A stretch of 64,000 bases of DNA, taken from NCBI GenBank assembly GCA_030141605.1, contig JAQGDQ010000003.1, positions 1,195,501-1,259,500 of the forward strand. The letters run 5' to 3'. Numbering within the stretch: position 1 is the stretch's first letter; the number at the start of each line of letters is the position of its first letter. This DNA is from Tubiluchus corallicola (Eukaryota > Priapulida > Priapulimorpha > Priapulimorphida > Tubiluchidae). The position numbers and the translations under genes are program-made. Of this stretch, positions 23,431 to 39,938 are shown in pieces. The notes under the pieces were generated by a model. It had not been told where the DNA came from, searched no databases, and worked only from the letters and a program-made list of their open reading frames with translations.

Positions 23431-24439
23431 CAGCAGTAGCTGTCTGGGTGGGTCTGGACATTTAGAAATGCTGAATTGATTAGTGAGCTTACACTGAGAA
23501 CTTCGTACTCGCAAACTGCTCTCTCTTTTCGCTTTCGTTGGTCAGCCAAACGTCAACTTTCAGATTTTCAGAATTCCAGACTTTCTCGCTTTCTTTTTTC
23601 TAGTCAAATTACATATAGATAGATTTCAAAATATTTGTAATTGTGGTTAATTTCGTCAGTAATGATTTGAAATTAAAATAATAAACATGAAAGTAAGAAT
23701 GCTACAACTGGGAAACTTACTTTTGCGATTTTTAAGCATGAAACTTCGCTAATCTTTCCCTTTATTTATTTATTTTAGTTTAGTTAAAACTTTATTTATT
23801 TAAAGTGCATTTACAATAAAAACAACGTCTGATACAAGTATCTTCACGGTGCAAGTGCTAAGTGCTAATAAAAGAATAAAAGAATAATTGGTTACAACCA
23901 ATTTATTATCATTAGATCAAATAAGTGGATCAAATATTTTGCTAACAGCGATAAAAACGCAGCGTTAAAAACGTTAGTCAAAACGGAATTTTGGCTTCAA
24001 TACATGAAGAGTGTATATGTTAATTCGTAAAAACATCATTTAAATAACAATAGTGGTAAAATGTTGGCTTAATAAACTGCTATAGTAAATTGTGTTGAAT
24101 ATGACAAGATTGATGACCAGTTTTGAATTTTTCAAACACTTTTGTGTATAGGACTGTGGCTTATAATTTTGTCACAGTCACATGTTATACACAGATTGTG
24201 ACAAGCTTGAGTATACATTCATTTCCTAGAAATATTTTATTACTATAAAATAATTATTTTACCCAAAAGAGGCATCGAAGTATCATGACTATCTTCTTTG
24301 TGGGGTATGCTTAAATAAACCCATCTAACTAGATGAATGTTGTAATATTCCATACTATGTGTGTATTCCAATATTTTGAATTGCGCTATTCACAATTCGA
24401 AGGGGGTGGATTTGAATCTCAGTCTGGCTGTGCAAGATC

Positions 24440-25665
24440 CAATCAGACAACTGTTTCTTTTCTTATTACTTCTCTTTTTAGAAGCACTGCTTCACGTGTC
24501 ACAATCTGGTGACTGAGAAGGATATCTAATATGGCCGCTAGGGCTCCACCATATTTTACGCATTTGAAAAAGCGATGGTAAGAACTTTCTTTAAAATCAA
24601 TACAGCTAAATTTGGAGTTGTCAGTTAAGTTTCTAATAAAAAGATCTCTTTTCAATTGAGAAAAATTTGTTATGCAGCAATTAGTGAATATTTTATTGAA
24701 ACGATCATAATTGTATCGAAAACATAATATTTTTGTGTGTAAATTCCACAAGGCAATTAATTCGGTTTTGAATGAAATTTGGGAACTATATCTTTCTCTG
24801 AATTCTTTGGGTAAAGAGTTCCAAATTCTCATGCCTTTTTGAAAAAACTGTTATACAATTGTTTTAAGCCAGCGGAATCAGGGTGGGATAATGATCTACA
24901 TTTCGGCGAAAATCATTTATTATTTCAAATAAATATTCTAGAGCCTTATGATAATATATTTCTTGGATAGTTTAAGGAGTTCTATCAGGAGCTGAAAATC
25001 AATAGGAGTTCAGCTTTGGCTTTTAAGGAGGGAAGGCCGAGCAACTGATTAGGATTTGTTTGACTAATGTGTTTCGTAGCTCCGGATATCGCGTATCGAA
25101 TTATTGGCCTTACAAATTCTTTTTAAAAAATGGCTAAATTGTACGTAGTTGTTTTGAATTTGAGTAAATAAAGTGAGTGAAGTATTTTGTTTTCTTTTTA
25201 AGACAATTAACATATAAGTTCCAAATAATCGCTGAATCGAATATTAATCCCAAATGTTTGACTGTATTGACCACTTCAACTTCAGCATTTGTCGAAGATG
25301 AGTCCATTTAGTCCTGATGGATCTTTTGCACGAACATAAAATTGACTTTGCTTTTTGGATATTTATTGTAATCTCCCTCCTCCAAAGCTGAACACTGATT
25401 TTTTGTTTTATCTAAGTCTCGATTTAAACTTTCAACACCTAAACGTATATTGTTAGTTGGACACAGTAAACAAGTATCATCTGCAAATACATGCACTATA
25501 TTTTCTAAATAGTCTGTTATGTGATTAATAAATACTAAAAAAAGCAATGGCCCTAAAATTGAGCCTTGAGGAACACGAGCCTTAATTTGTTTCCATTCAG
25601 ATATAGAATCTCGAGCTACCACTCTCTGTTGGCGACTGTTTGAATTATTGTGTAACCATGTTTAA
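24440..25665 (-). mobile_element. Decayed non-LTR retrotransposon reverse transcriptase (C-terminal part)
   Basis: On the minus strand, 25665-25308 reads WLHNNSNSRQQRVVARDS, then RVPQGSILGPLLFLVFIN and VHVFADDTCL. These are the reverse transcriptase PQGSILGP motif and the catalytic (F/Y)ADD box. A frame change near 25310 leads to VKHLGLIFDS and a thumb-like region ending at an internal stop. 24832-24443 then gives RIWNSLPKEFRERYS...FKTEL, the usual C-terminal end of jockey/CR1-type polymerases. No endonuclease domain or ORF1 is present. With stops and frameshifts it is a dead 5'-truncated copy. Confidence 0.9.
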
Positions 25666-26242
25666 TTATTTATTCAATTTTTTATTTTCGTATTTATTCT
25701 CCACACCTATTTCGATAATTCTTTAGAAAGCAACCTTTTTATTTGCTCATGTGTTTATTTATTTACTTAATTGTCCGGACGTTGAGTTTAATAATGGACG
25801 TTGATTTTCTACCCCTTCACTTTCACATTGTTCAAATTAATTATATTGTAATATTTACTCTTTATTTTATTTCGTATCAGCTATATTGAACTAATTTTTT
25901 CCTAACAAGTGAATTATGAACGAAATTCCAATTCTACAATTCTAATTTTTATTTCTTCATTCACTCTCTCGCTCGTTTTTAATCCACTCTTCTTTTTTAC
26001 TGCATCTTAGTCGTTGAAATTAATGTCTGTTGCACTTGGGCGCCAATCTTAAACTTTTTATGTCATACATCCTATATTTTCATAATTATAATTACACAGA
26101 TACTATAATAAGGCTACTATAGTAATTTATTTATTTTATTTTTCATGACACATCCACGAGGCGACAAAAACACAGCAGCACACTTTCGTTTTTGTTGGAA
26201 TACACGTGCCCATATTCTGTGAACTGCCAACAGTTCTACAAA

Positions 26243-26521
26243 ATGTCTTTGGCGCCATCTGGCATGGAATATCCGAAAAGCAAGTTGGCATATTTTAAAC
26301 AAGTTCGACTTCAATTACTGGGTAAAGGACTCGCTGAAATATGGAATTATGGATCAAAAATTTGGCTCCGCAAAAGATGCGAATTTATTTTAGTATTTTC
26401 TTTCGTTTTTGGGTTCACGTTTAGATTTTTAAATTTTTATTTAGAAAAGGACGTCAAAGCCAATAAACGACATCTTGAATTACTGAAGAGTGGTCGGAAA
26501 TATGACCGTCAGTCGATGTAG
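26243..26521 (+). CDS. Possible small single-pass membrane protein (92 aa), unrecognised
   Basis: The ATG at 26243 sits in AAAATGTCT. The product begins MSLAPSGMEYPKSKLAYF, has a basic middle (GSKIWLRKRC), one hydrophobic segment of about 20 residues (FILVFSFVFGFTFRFLNF) and a charged tail rich in Lys, Arg and Leu ending SGRKYDRQSM. That pattern resembles small inner-membrane assembly factors of mitochondria, but I cannot match it to a family. It has no visible intron, and the sequence after it is repeat-like. It could be an intronless gene, one exon of a larger gene, a retrocopy or chance. Confidence 0.35.
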   Translation: MSLAPSGMEYPKSKLAYFKQVRLQLLGKGLAEIWNYGSKIWLRKRCEFILVFSFVFGFTFRFLNFYLEKDVKANKRHLELLKSGRKYDRQSM

Positions 26522-26539
26522 AAATAATTCTAGTATGCT

Positions 26540-27030
26540 AATATAAATTCATTACGATCCATAGCAAATTGGTGAACGGTAGGCTTATTTTAAAAATGAT
26601 GTTATTGCTGCCACCTTGGATTCGAAACTCCGGATCGAAAATCCAAATCGAGCATTAATTGTATTACCATATTTACACTTTATTTTATTTCATTACAGTT
26701 ATAGATCAACAAACAGTTCAGTCAATGCCGATCAGTCGATGATATCACAGCGATATTAAATTAAATGCGGCATATCAAATCTGTTAGTCGATGCGGATTT
26801 TGCTCAGGTATATTCTCGTATAAAGTTTCATGACGATCCATTGGAAATTGGCAGAGTCTTAAGGTTTTTTTGAAGATGATGTTATCGCCGCTACCTTGAA
26901 TTCAAAATGGCAGTTCAAGTGGGAATGAAAGTACGGCACCATTAAATCGATGAGGAATTTGTTCTAATATACACTTGTAGAGTTTCGTGACGATCATTGT
27001 CAATGAGTGGAGCTTTAAGCTTTTTCGAAA
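26540..27030 (+). repeat. Divergent repeated phrase, probably old transposon 3' sequence
   Basis: A phrase like GTTTCATGACGATCCATTGGAAATTGGCAGAG followed by ...AAAGATGATGTTATCGCCGCTACCTTG occurs twice well preserved (from about 26553 and 26827) and once partly (about 26980). Such 'TTTCATGACGATCC' phrases are common at the 3' ends of invertebrate transposons. No coding function is claimed. Confidence 0.5.
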
Positions 27031-29232
27031 GGTCATGACAAACAAGAACATCAGTAACAACATCCAGAAGAATAGCGACTTGCATCAAATCCTAGAACCA
27101 AAAGAAACCGTAATCCCCTTGTGACTTCTGTTGCTCCAAAATGGAAAATGACCTTTTAATATTTGTTTTAACTACTAACTCAAAATTATAACATCATTTG
27201 CAAATAAAAAAGACGGGTTCGTCACAGAAACTATCAAGAAATTAGTGTTTCCAAAATTCTTGAAAAAAATTATTGTTGTTTGTTTGGCTCCACAATAAGA
27301 AACTACTGTAATGGTGACAATGACTAATATTATATAGGCCTAATTACATTCACTGATACTGCACGTACGTCCTATTGATATTTTTATAATATACACTGGA
27401 TTTGAAAAATACTGAATATAAGAGTGAATAAGGGCGATTGCAATGTAAATTACTGGTGTGTTCAACTGGCTCAGTGCAGCCTCGCGTATGTCGTATGTCG
27501 TACCTCGTCGGTTACTCAGTGAGTGTCATTATGTCAAGTATGTCACGCATCACCGATCGGGCTCTACCAATTTGAAAACAAAGCTCTGCAACAAAAGCAG
27601 TGGCCACGTACAAAAACATTCAAGGCTTCTAACTGGGCAAATCTCATCAAGAAAATGTGTTCGGGAAATTTATGCTAGTTGAATTTTATCGCATCCACGC
27701 GAAGCCGCTATCCACACATGTCTACACTATTGGGAAATCGAGGCAGCGCTATCACTCATTCACGCAAATCATCGGTCCAGGTTCTAACGTCAGTTACACC
27801 GTTAGCTTAGTGTAACTCATGTATTAAAATCTGGGGAATTCTCTTGTTATCGTAACAAAATCATCGTTATATTGAAACAAAATTTGACGCATTTTTATAT
27901 TACTGATGAGTTGATAAATCCTTCAAAAGTTAACATTGTAAATAATATAAATTATAATATAAAATATAATTATAAATTATAATTAAATATTATAAATAAG
28001 TAATTTATTTGTATTTTACATATAACTTCATGAATTGATAACAAGAAAACTTGTACCCTTTTTCTGCAACTTATACGTACTTGCCACGCAACAAAATAAA
28101 AACAAAAAGCACTCATTGAACAACAGATAAATGGTTTTACAAATTTAAGCTCGCAAAACGTAATCAATGAATGACTTTATTATATAATATACATATTTTT
28201 TAAATACAAGGCCATCTACATTTATCACAACTTAGGACAGTCTTCTACGGACAAAAATATTATTGTTGTCAGGACAATGATGAGAACCAGATCAGCATGT
28301 GTTGGAGGAAGCGTTTATTATACGATGATCGAGATGAATAGCTGTATTAACGGTTAAAAAGAAACCAAACTTAAGCAACATTAATGTTGTAAATGAATGG
28401 ATGAGTGACCAACGAATTCCATACTCGCATTATGGCTTTCATTCCGTTGAGGGAGGATGAAATAGTTTATTCGCATCCAAAAGTTGCTGTGACATCTTTG
28501 CCAATTAAGTATCTCATCTTGAAGGATTATCCTTGACAACGGGATAACTCCGGGTTCACACATAACAATCTTCGTCGAGTAACCCATGCCACTGAGCGTT
28601 AGATTCTATGGTGCCGAATTGCATAACAATAAACAAATAAAAAAAAATCCGTTTTTAGCGTAAAGCCTTAGCTGAATTTAAAGAACGCATGTATGTCAAA
28701 CGTCCTTTTACGTCCTTTTACGTCCACACTCATAATTTTTTATGTTGCGCACATTAAATATAACATTATCCGGTTTTCAGCATTGTTCTAAGAACTAAAC
28801 ATTGAAATTTACAAAGTCTTAACGAGAATTACAAAACAGATTGGCCTATTGTATGGAATCACATCTCCACAAACATCTGAAAAGCTGAAGTACAGACAAC
28901 TCAATAATGGTGACAAAAACTTGCCAATGTAGAACAAACTACAGTGAGACAAGAAGCCAATCTTCAGTCACATAGTTATATGAACTTGGCATGACCAAAT
29001 ATGGAATTAACTGTAAATGGGTGAACACAATTATTGGGTAGCTGCTACAGATGTGAATAGCTTAGTGATTTCTCACTGTGTTTCCAGTGCCGTCTGGTAC
29101 AGGCTTTAGGTTATACAGAGAGTGCGAAATAACAGCAGCCCCCATCCGCCAACAGTCTGAAATCCTGAAACTGTTGTAGATTATTTTGTACGTTTTAAAG
29201 TAATTTCTTGTGGATTCAAACTACTTGAATCG
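27031..29232. other. 3' flank of gene B, no gene seen
   Basis: AT-rich DNA with short frames only. I searched the minus strand for ZP-type cysteine contexts (CDLS, DGCGT, NCYA, CP.H, KC.R) that could extend gene B and found none. Confidence 0.5.
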
Positions 29233-32200
29233 CTAAACACGGTATCGTCCTGAACTTGAAAGTGCTCGTAATCGCTTCAGTAATTCTGGCGAATATGGTG
29301 AAGTTCTCGTGCTTGCTGTCTGTGATGATCCTGTACTGTAATAATACTCACGACCTCGCCACAGTCTTGACTCCTTGTTGGAAAATCTACTGTTTGCAGG
29401 AAAAGGTTTTCCAACAGAAGAGATGGGGGGTTTCTCTGTCTGATAAAGTGTTGAATATGGGAGGCTAGTCGAGGGTATTCTTTGCACCGGGTACCGTGTT
29501 GGACTTTTGCGACGTCCGTTTTTTAACACATCTACAGCTGCAGCTTCGTCGCTCTTAAAGGCTTCATCAAAGTGATGATCTGGTTCCTCAGAATTGTCAG
29601 TTTTCTTATCATCTGATGCTCGTGAAATAATTTCTCTTGCGTTTCTGGATAAACTTCGTCTTCGATTACTCCTAAGCATGCCAAGAGTAGAGCTTGAAGA
29701 TGCTGTCGTCTGCTCTGGAGTTGTTGATTTGTAAGCTGTTGCTACGTATTCTTCTTTTTTAGAAAATCTGATTCTATCGGGTCGTCTCGTAATGCCAGTA
29801 TTTGGAGACAGCAAGTGTAGCTTTGTTGAGAAAGGAAGGGATGTAGTAGAATGACTATATGTATGAGATAGTAGCTTAGACTCTGTGGTAAGTGGCAGTT
29901 CGGTTGTAGAAAATATAAATGAACTTGAGCTTGACGAATCAGTTATTGGTGGTGTATGCGTTGAAGTGGTCTCTGTCTGCACTTCTGGTGTTGTTGATGG
30001 TGGCTCAGAAGTTTTATCTTTATCTCTTTGTAGAGCATCGTTAACTACTAAAATGTCTTTGCTGTGCACCATTATTTGTGCAGGTTTTGGAAGCAGTTTA
30101 GCACTCGTACTCTGGGAATCTCTATCAGTGACTGTTACTAAGTTATTAACAGTAATATCTGGCACACCCATGTCAGGAACATAAGTCATTGTGTTTTTAG
30201 GAAATGACACAGTTGCAGTTACTGCAGTTACAGATTCACTCACTGTAGACGTACTAGACATTGGATCAGTAGACTGGCGGATTTCGCTTGTTATTCCCAA
30301 TTCTTCAGATGCGTGTTGTTTATCTCCCATAGTTTGCCCCACTTTCAAACTATTAACAGAACCTGTTGTTGTCTGGTATCCTAAAGAGAGATCTCCACTA
30401 GTTTGACCTATGGAATGGATTACTGGCGCTGGTGTTGGTGAGTATGCCCTGTAAGTGTTAGATACTTCATTGTTTTGTTGTGTATAAATTGAAGGGTTAA
30501 AAAATGTATATGGAGATGGCTGAATTGTAGTTGATGGCAGTCTAACGATTGGGGCTCTGGCAATGACAGGGCTTCTAAATGGAGAATAGGCATTTTGTGT
30601 GCTCCTTCCCAATTGAAAGTTATTGTTAACCTGGGGATTTTGGAGGTTAATTCCAGCTTCTAACTGTTTTACTACAAAAGGCTCTCCTGGAGGTGCTGGA
30701 GTTGCAAAAGCAAACTGAGGAACAACAGTCGCTTTAGTAACATGATATCCATGGTATATTGTTGGTCTAACTGCAGGCGCCTGTGTGGTAGTAGTTATTC
30801 GTATAGGTAAGTGTGTCGACGAAGGCATTGGAGTTGCTTTTGCAGTTACCTTAAATCCTGGGGTAGGTCTTTGTCTAGCATAAAAGTCTTGTATACGATT
30901 TGTTTTAGTCCCCGACGAAAAGCTATCTAAATTAAAATTGTTATAGTTGCGAAACTTGAATGGATGATGTGGTACAATGGAACTTCCGTGCAAAGTTGGG
31001 TATTTCTGGGGTACTTCAGAAGTTAGTCCTGGAAAATTGTTAATAGTTTCAAGGAGATATTCAAATTGTGGGTCAATTGGTGCGTCATTGTCATTACTAA
31101 TATGTCGTTTGAGACTGTTTTTATTAGTTGGTGGAGATTTTGTATGAGACCAACCATTTTCATTGAGATTTACTGTAAAGCTAATCTTGTCAGGTATTGA
31201 ACCTTTAACTGCAAAAGGATTATTGCAGTTTTCTTGATGACATGGTTTCATGTGAACAATTGTGGAAGGTTCGTTCAGCATTTTTTTCATAATGTATTTC
31301 AAAATTTCCGTGCTATTTAAACTATCAACATTAGGACTAGAACACTTTCCGTTATGGTCACAGACAGTAATGTTCACAATAGAAGGCACTTCTGGTGTTT
31401 TTTCTGCTTGTTTTTGAGAATGACGACTTGGCGGGCCCTGCCACTGATTTTTCTCTGAATTGTTTTGCTGAATCGTGACACCAGGCGACACTTCAAATTG
31501 CAATGTCTCATTATCCAATTTATAAACTTTTAGTGTTGGACCCAAGCTTGGGTCCTTAGCAAATGAATAACGATTTGACAGTGAAAGCCTGTCCCTTGAT
31601 CGAGCATCTCGAGAAAGACTGCTGTTGTATGCTGATAGTGACTTTGGCCTACTAAAACCTCCGCCAGATGATTTTCCACGAATCAGCTCTGACGACTGCA
31701 CACTTTCTCCTGCTAATTCTCCTCCTGATCCAAACTGAATCGTTATTTCTCCAATAACATTATCACCACCTATGCGGGAACGTCGTTGTACTGTTGCAGC
31801 GGGTGGTGGCAATGGTTCATGGAGTCCTCTGTCTATTCCTCGTCCTGCATCTAATTGAGTAACGAGTGGTTTATCTTTTAACAAAGAGGTTCCACCTGTT
31901 ACTTCCAATGGTTTGCGTTCTTCAAAAGGGTTAGCATTTCCTTGTTGATTTGGAACTTTTGCAAGCAAATAGGGATTGTAGTTTGACGAAAATAAGTTAT
32001 CAAAAATGTCATAATCTTTATAGGCATCCGTGACGCCAGTTTTTTCCTGTTGATCTTTGGTAGCATTAGTAGAAGGCTCTAGTTTAAAAAATGGATTGCC
32101 ATCGTGACCTAGAGTATCGCTATCTTCTCTAGTGGATCTACTCAAAACCTCTTGATGTCCAGAATTTTTATTAAAAACATTTTTGACAATAAATCCTGAA

Positions 32201-35200
32201 TTTGAAGTTTCATCTGAGTGTTTCCAAGCGCGTTTAATGCCCTGAGTACTGCGAGATGTTACTGCTGGTGTAGAGGAGATACCAAAACTTTGTTCACTTG
32301 GCTGAGATTTAGTTGAATTTTCCACAAAGAGATCGTTGCTCCTGGTTGTCTTTGTGACAGCATCAGTGATAGAAGAAGTAATTACGTTGCTAGTACTATC
32401 TAAGTAATCACTGACGTCAGTAGAATGCTCACTTATTTGAGCAGGAGTAACTGCGTGACTCATATCAATCATTACTGTGTTTGTTCCCCAGGTAATAATG
32501 TCAGTTGTGAAAAATGCTTCGTGTATTTTATAGCCAAGGGGGCGCTTAGTGAGTGCTTTACTTGTATCTGCTGTGCTAACATCACTGACATCAGTTTGAG
32601 CACCACTAGTTGAAGAAATCTGCTTATCAACCAATGCACTTGCTACAAAATAATCGATGCTTTCCTCATTGTTTCTACCAAGTGGGACAAAAGTGTGATT
32701 GTTTGTCATTTTTGTAGATGTGTCAAACTTGTTATCACTTGTTGCCTCTGCTTTTTTGTTCATAATAGCCTCGGTTATAGCTATACTTATTGGTGAAGTT
32801 GTTAGTGTGTCCATCATAGTTACATATCTTGTACTTTTTGAAACATGGTGCTTTTGTTTAGCGTGTTCCATACTTCCTGATGTATTGTTCTCGTTAACAG
32901 TTTCTGCTTTTGATAGGCTTTTGTTAACTAAACCATCTATACCAACTAAACTAGGCTTTGTCGTCATATTTTGTTCAATGTCACGTTGTGTTTCTTTAAT
33001 GGAGTTATCAACTTCCTTACTAATATGTGAGGATCGTTTATATTGGTCTACATTGCTTGAATGTTTTTTCTGTAGACTTGGAATCAAATTTCTATCTAGT
33101 GATCGTGCAAAGTCTGCCACTTCTGACGTTCCTTTAGGAAGGAGTAGAAGTTTTAATTTGTTTTCGTAGTTTAAGTTAAGCCTCCCTAAATGAGTTCTTC
33201 CTCTAAATCGTGACTCCCTACTTGTCTTACTAGCGTCTGCTGTTGTTGTTATTCCTGTTGTGGTTGCTTCTGTAACAGATGCCTTTGTTTGCATTGTTTG
33301 CAGTATTGTGTGCGTTGTTTCTGGAAATGCTGTCACAAAAAAATCAATGTTTGACATATCAGTAGAATACATCATTTCTGAAGCAAGTGTTGTCGTCGAA
33401 ACCCTTTCAATATCTTCAGCTTCTTTGTGGTTTTCTAATCTTGATGTTGGCAAATGATGCACAGATTTAAGTTTGCTATTTTGTGCTTGTACTAAAGCAG
33501 CTGCTTCACTGAGAGAAAAATCACTTTCTTCAGTAGTCTCAGTACTAGTAGACAAAAAGGAATCTGTTGTTACCGATAGCCCTTGAATTAAGGCATCATC
33601 AGTTGTGGTTTCTATTGTGCTTTCTATCGTAACAATTTCATCTGCTTCATCATGTTCAGGCATATTGGTAGTAACATCTACCAGTGATGTCTGTATTGTT
33701 GATGACTCACTGCTGTCTGAACTTTTCATGACCTCCATTGTACTCACTGGCATTTCAGTGAATCTGTTTGTGATTGGAGTTTCCGTATTTTTACTGGTAG
33801 ACAAGTCTTTTTCAGTGGGTGTAGTGACCTGCCGCTGGGGAAGTGCTAGTGGATTTGTTAATGGATGATGGCCATTTTCTAACACTTGTTTGAATCGAGG
33901 GTTTAAATTTGGTCGTGAAGTTTTAGCAAGATTGTTCATTCGACTAGGATCTCGCATAGCAATCTCATACAAGTGCTTCTCTGTGGTAGATTTATCCATT
34001 CGCATTACATCGTCTGGCTGTAGAGTGATCTGTGTAGTACCAGAAGACCTCATCATTCTAGTTTCGTTTCGAGTTGCATGTAGATAAGGAGGCATATTTG
34101 ACATTGGAGGACCTTCAGTACTTTCAGTTCTAAAAGATGATTGACTACCACTACTTCTTGGTGCATTTACATATGGTGGTTCCTGAGTCATGTCTGTTGT
34201 ACCAGAATATTTCATCTTTCTAGTACTGTTTCTAGTTGCATGTAGATATGATGACAGAGTAGTGAATAGTTCTTGAGGTTCTTCAGTAGTATATGCCATA
34301 GTGCCAGGCTCATATGCAGTTGCTCGAAGGTATGAGTAAACACCCGGATTATTTTTCATCATTGTCTCAGTAGCAAATGTATTATCATAATTACCTTCAT
34401 TCGTATGGATGCCACGATTTGGATTTCTTTTGACATTTAATTCTCTCCCAAAACGTGACCTCACCGTTGCTTGATATGCCCAAGCAGGGTCGCTATATAC
34501 AAATTCATCTCTTGTGCGGCTGAAGTTCCTACTTGACATGTCAGTTTTTAGCAGATCTCTTCGTCTACTGTCGTTTCTAAATGCTAGGTTGCCAATGTTA
34601 AAAAACGTTCGTTCACGGCGTTGACTTCTTGAAGCAGGTGTTCTCGCATTGGCTATTTGATACTCAGCAGAATGATAATGCAAAGCTATGCTAGGGCGTA
34701 TATCTCCATGTTCTCGATTCATTGAACGTGATATATTATCTAATATGTCGCCGGACATGTCACTTGAAACATCAGAAGAGTTGGCTGAACCCATTAATGA
34801 ATCATATGACATATCTTTTGTTTGTGAGGCAACTTGATTCTGAATGTATGGCATTGATGATGGGTGCTCGGTTGTTTCTGCTACTAATTCCCCGGCGTCA
34901 GTAAAAGCAGTCGACGTAGATGTAGTCTCTGTTGTTGGATAGTATTCCTGAGTTTCAGTGTTTTCATCTTGTGTGTTATGTGTGTGTATATGGGTGCCAG
35001 CAAGTGGCCGTAAATGGTGAAATTTCCGATTACGTCTAACTACACTGTCATTGTCACCTATAGCTGGACTCTTCTCTGTGCTAACATCAAATGTTGAGGC
35101 AGTGTCTCGATGTTGCAAGGTGGCTATTGCATGATCTTTGGATCTAGCTCTATGTGGAGAAGACGAATAAACACTTAGAGGAGTAGTGGAAATTGGTTTT

Positions 35201-36574
35201 ACGACATTTATCAGCTGTTCTTTGTAAGCCTGGTCGCTGGCTTTCCTTATAATATTACCAATTCGAGTAAGAACTGACTTAGTTCTAGATTCTTCTGGTG
35301 CTCCAGTAGTTGGTGCAATATTTACATAACCAATTGTTGGCGCATTCCTTTGTCTCAGCAATACCCGTTTTTTCTCTGCGTATCGACTTCTGTGAGTCTG
35401 GTCAGGATGGTGCCTGCCACTTCTATCAACGTTGATGTTTTTTACATTGCCATCTTTATGGGTCAGTGTACGAATACTTCTAGAAACAGTTTTGGGTTCA
35501 ACATTCTGTTTTTCAAAAACACTGTTATGAACACCGTACACGTCGTCGTATGGACTGTCATACTGCGTCTCCGTGGTCACTTCTGCACTTTGGTCCCTCC
35601 AATATCTTTGTTCATAAAACCGTTCTCTCTTGTTGGCGTTTCTCGTTTTGTCTGCTCTAGAACCGTCTTTGTTTGGAGTTCCGAACACTCTGCTGGTTGC
35701 ATGTGGGTTTTCCTCTGTTACACTGTCCGTTTGACGGGTAGTGTATGGATCTATGTATACTGGAGCAGTCACATCACTATATTGCCCAAAAACCAGTAAT
35801 GCCTAAATCAAAGATGAGATGGACTATTATAATTTTATAAAAACATTACTATCACACAAAGAATAATCTTCTTTGCAATAATCGGCAACAGTGAATGACA
35901 CAAACGAAACTGACATATCGCCAAAAACCACTGGCCGTCAAATTATAATCGAATTAGAAATGGCCAGTTAATAGTTATTATAAACAAATTCTTCTAGCCG
36001 ATTACAGCTTTTTTTAAACTATAGGACTACAGTTTTTAAAAATAAAAAAATGTGCGTAAATATACTATTACGTACGTAATTATTTTACAAATCGTAGATT
36101 CTGACAAAAGCACTTAGAAGTCAATTGCATTTAACTCAGATGACATTGGAATTCATAAAGTTTGTTGGACTATATACCATTCCGATTAAGAGCGCTGACA
36201 CACCATCAAGCTCAACTCAAGTCATTTGACAATGGATCTTCAACTGATTTCAAATCTTGTTCCCACCTTTCCTAACTTTTACAAGTTTGTAGAAAACTTA
36301 GAATTGATAACAGCTTATGACTTAATTTGAATCCTAGGACACATAAATTCATGCAGCTGCCCTAAAGAAGTTACAGTTGATATACAATTTTATCAAAAAT
36401 TTGAGTAGAAACTAGGAAATTCATCTAGGTCCAAGTGCTTGTGCGTTATTTGCTAGCGCCTTACTGCATTTGGTCTTATAAATTTAACAGCATTGTAACA
36501 AATGTTCAAACGCTTTTAATTTCTTTATGCATACTAACCTGACAACAAATTAAGCTGAATTCAAGCCACAACAT
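29233..36574 (-). CDS. Gene B: giant secreted Ser/Thr-rich mucin-like protein without ZP domain (2201 aa, 2 coding exons)
   Basis: Exon 1 is 36574-36539 (MLWLEFSLICCQ, donor CAG|GTTAGT). Exon 2 is 35802-29233 (acceptor tttag|GCATTACTGG), joined in phase 0 to give ..CCQALLVFGQYSDV, a signal peptide, and ending at TAG. The protein is rich in Ser, Thr, Arg and Asn with many TTE and STT runs. YLHATRN.TR.M.(Y/S)SGTT occurs twice (nt about 34265-34025). A more ordered region lies at about residues 1340-1570, with GEITIQFGSGGELAG, LKVYKLDNETLQFEVSPGV, and cysteine pairs CDHNGKC and CHQENC. Thereafter it is Pro/Thr/Gln-rich, with a basic SNRRRS site near nt 29665. No transmembrane segment was seen after the signal peptide. 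A cttttttcag-like acceptor 18 nt before the ATG (AG at 36593-36594) implies a leader intron. It is probably an extracellular-matrix or cuticle component; the family is unknown. Confidence 0.88.
36539..36574 (-). other. Signal-peptide mini-exon of gene B
   Basis: 36 coding nt, MLWLEFSLICCQ, phase 0 at its 3' end, followed by GTTAGT. The exon appears to start at 36592 after tttttcag. The 736-nt intron 35803-36538 shows no other exon. The matching size and phase with gene A (42 nt) and gene C (36 nt) support it. Confidence 0.8.
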
Positions 36575-36592
36575 TTGCCTTATTCAGCTCGC

Positions 36593-39775
<3,183 letters not shown>

Positions 39776-39938
39776 ATTTGTAGTTAAATACAACACAACT
39801 TTATTAAAAACTTTTATATTAAAAAGTTAAAAGTTAAAACCATGCCAAACGTTTCGACTAGCTGCTACTGTCATCATTGGTAAATTTACAAACATACAAT
39901 TAGTTTTTAATAAAGTTGTGTTGTTTTTAACTACAAAT
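39776..39938. mobile_element. MITE-like element with 36-bp terminal inverted repeats
   Basis: The arm ATTTGTAGTTAAATACAACA... at 39776-39811 is matched by its reverse complement at 39903-39938 at 35 of 36 positions. The 91-bp interior holds CCAAACGTTTCGACTAGCTG and TGTCATCATTGG; on the minus strand this reads ATGATGAC...CGAAACGTTTGG. No ORF and no obvious target-site duplication. Confidence 0.85.

Noticed and set aside
24440-25665. Active retrotransposon
   Set aside because: Only the polymerase C-terminal part is left, with an internal stop and frame changes and no endonuclease or ORF1.
35350-35799. 149-codon plus-strand frame over the N-terminus of gene B
   Set aside because: Antisense shadow of a long Ser/Thr/Arg-rich coding exon; no independent signals.
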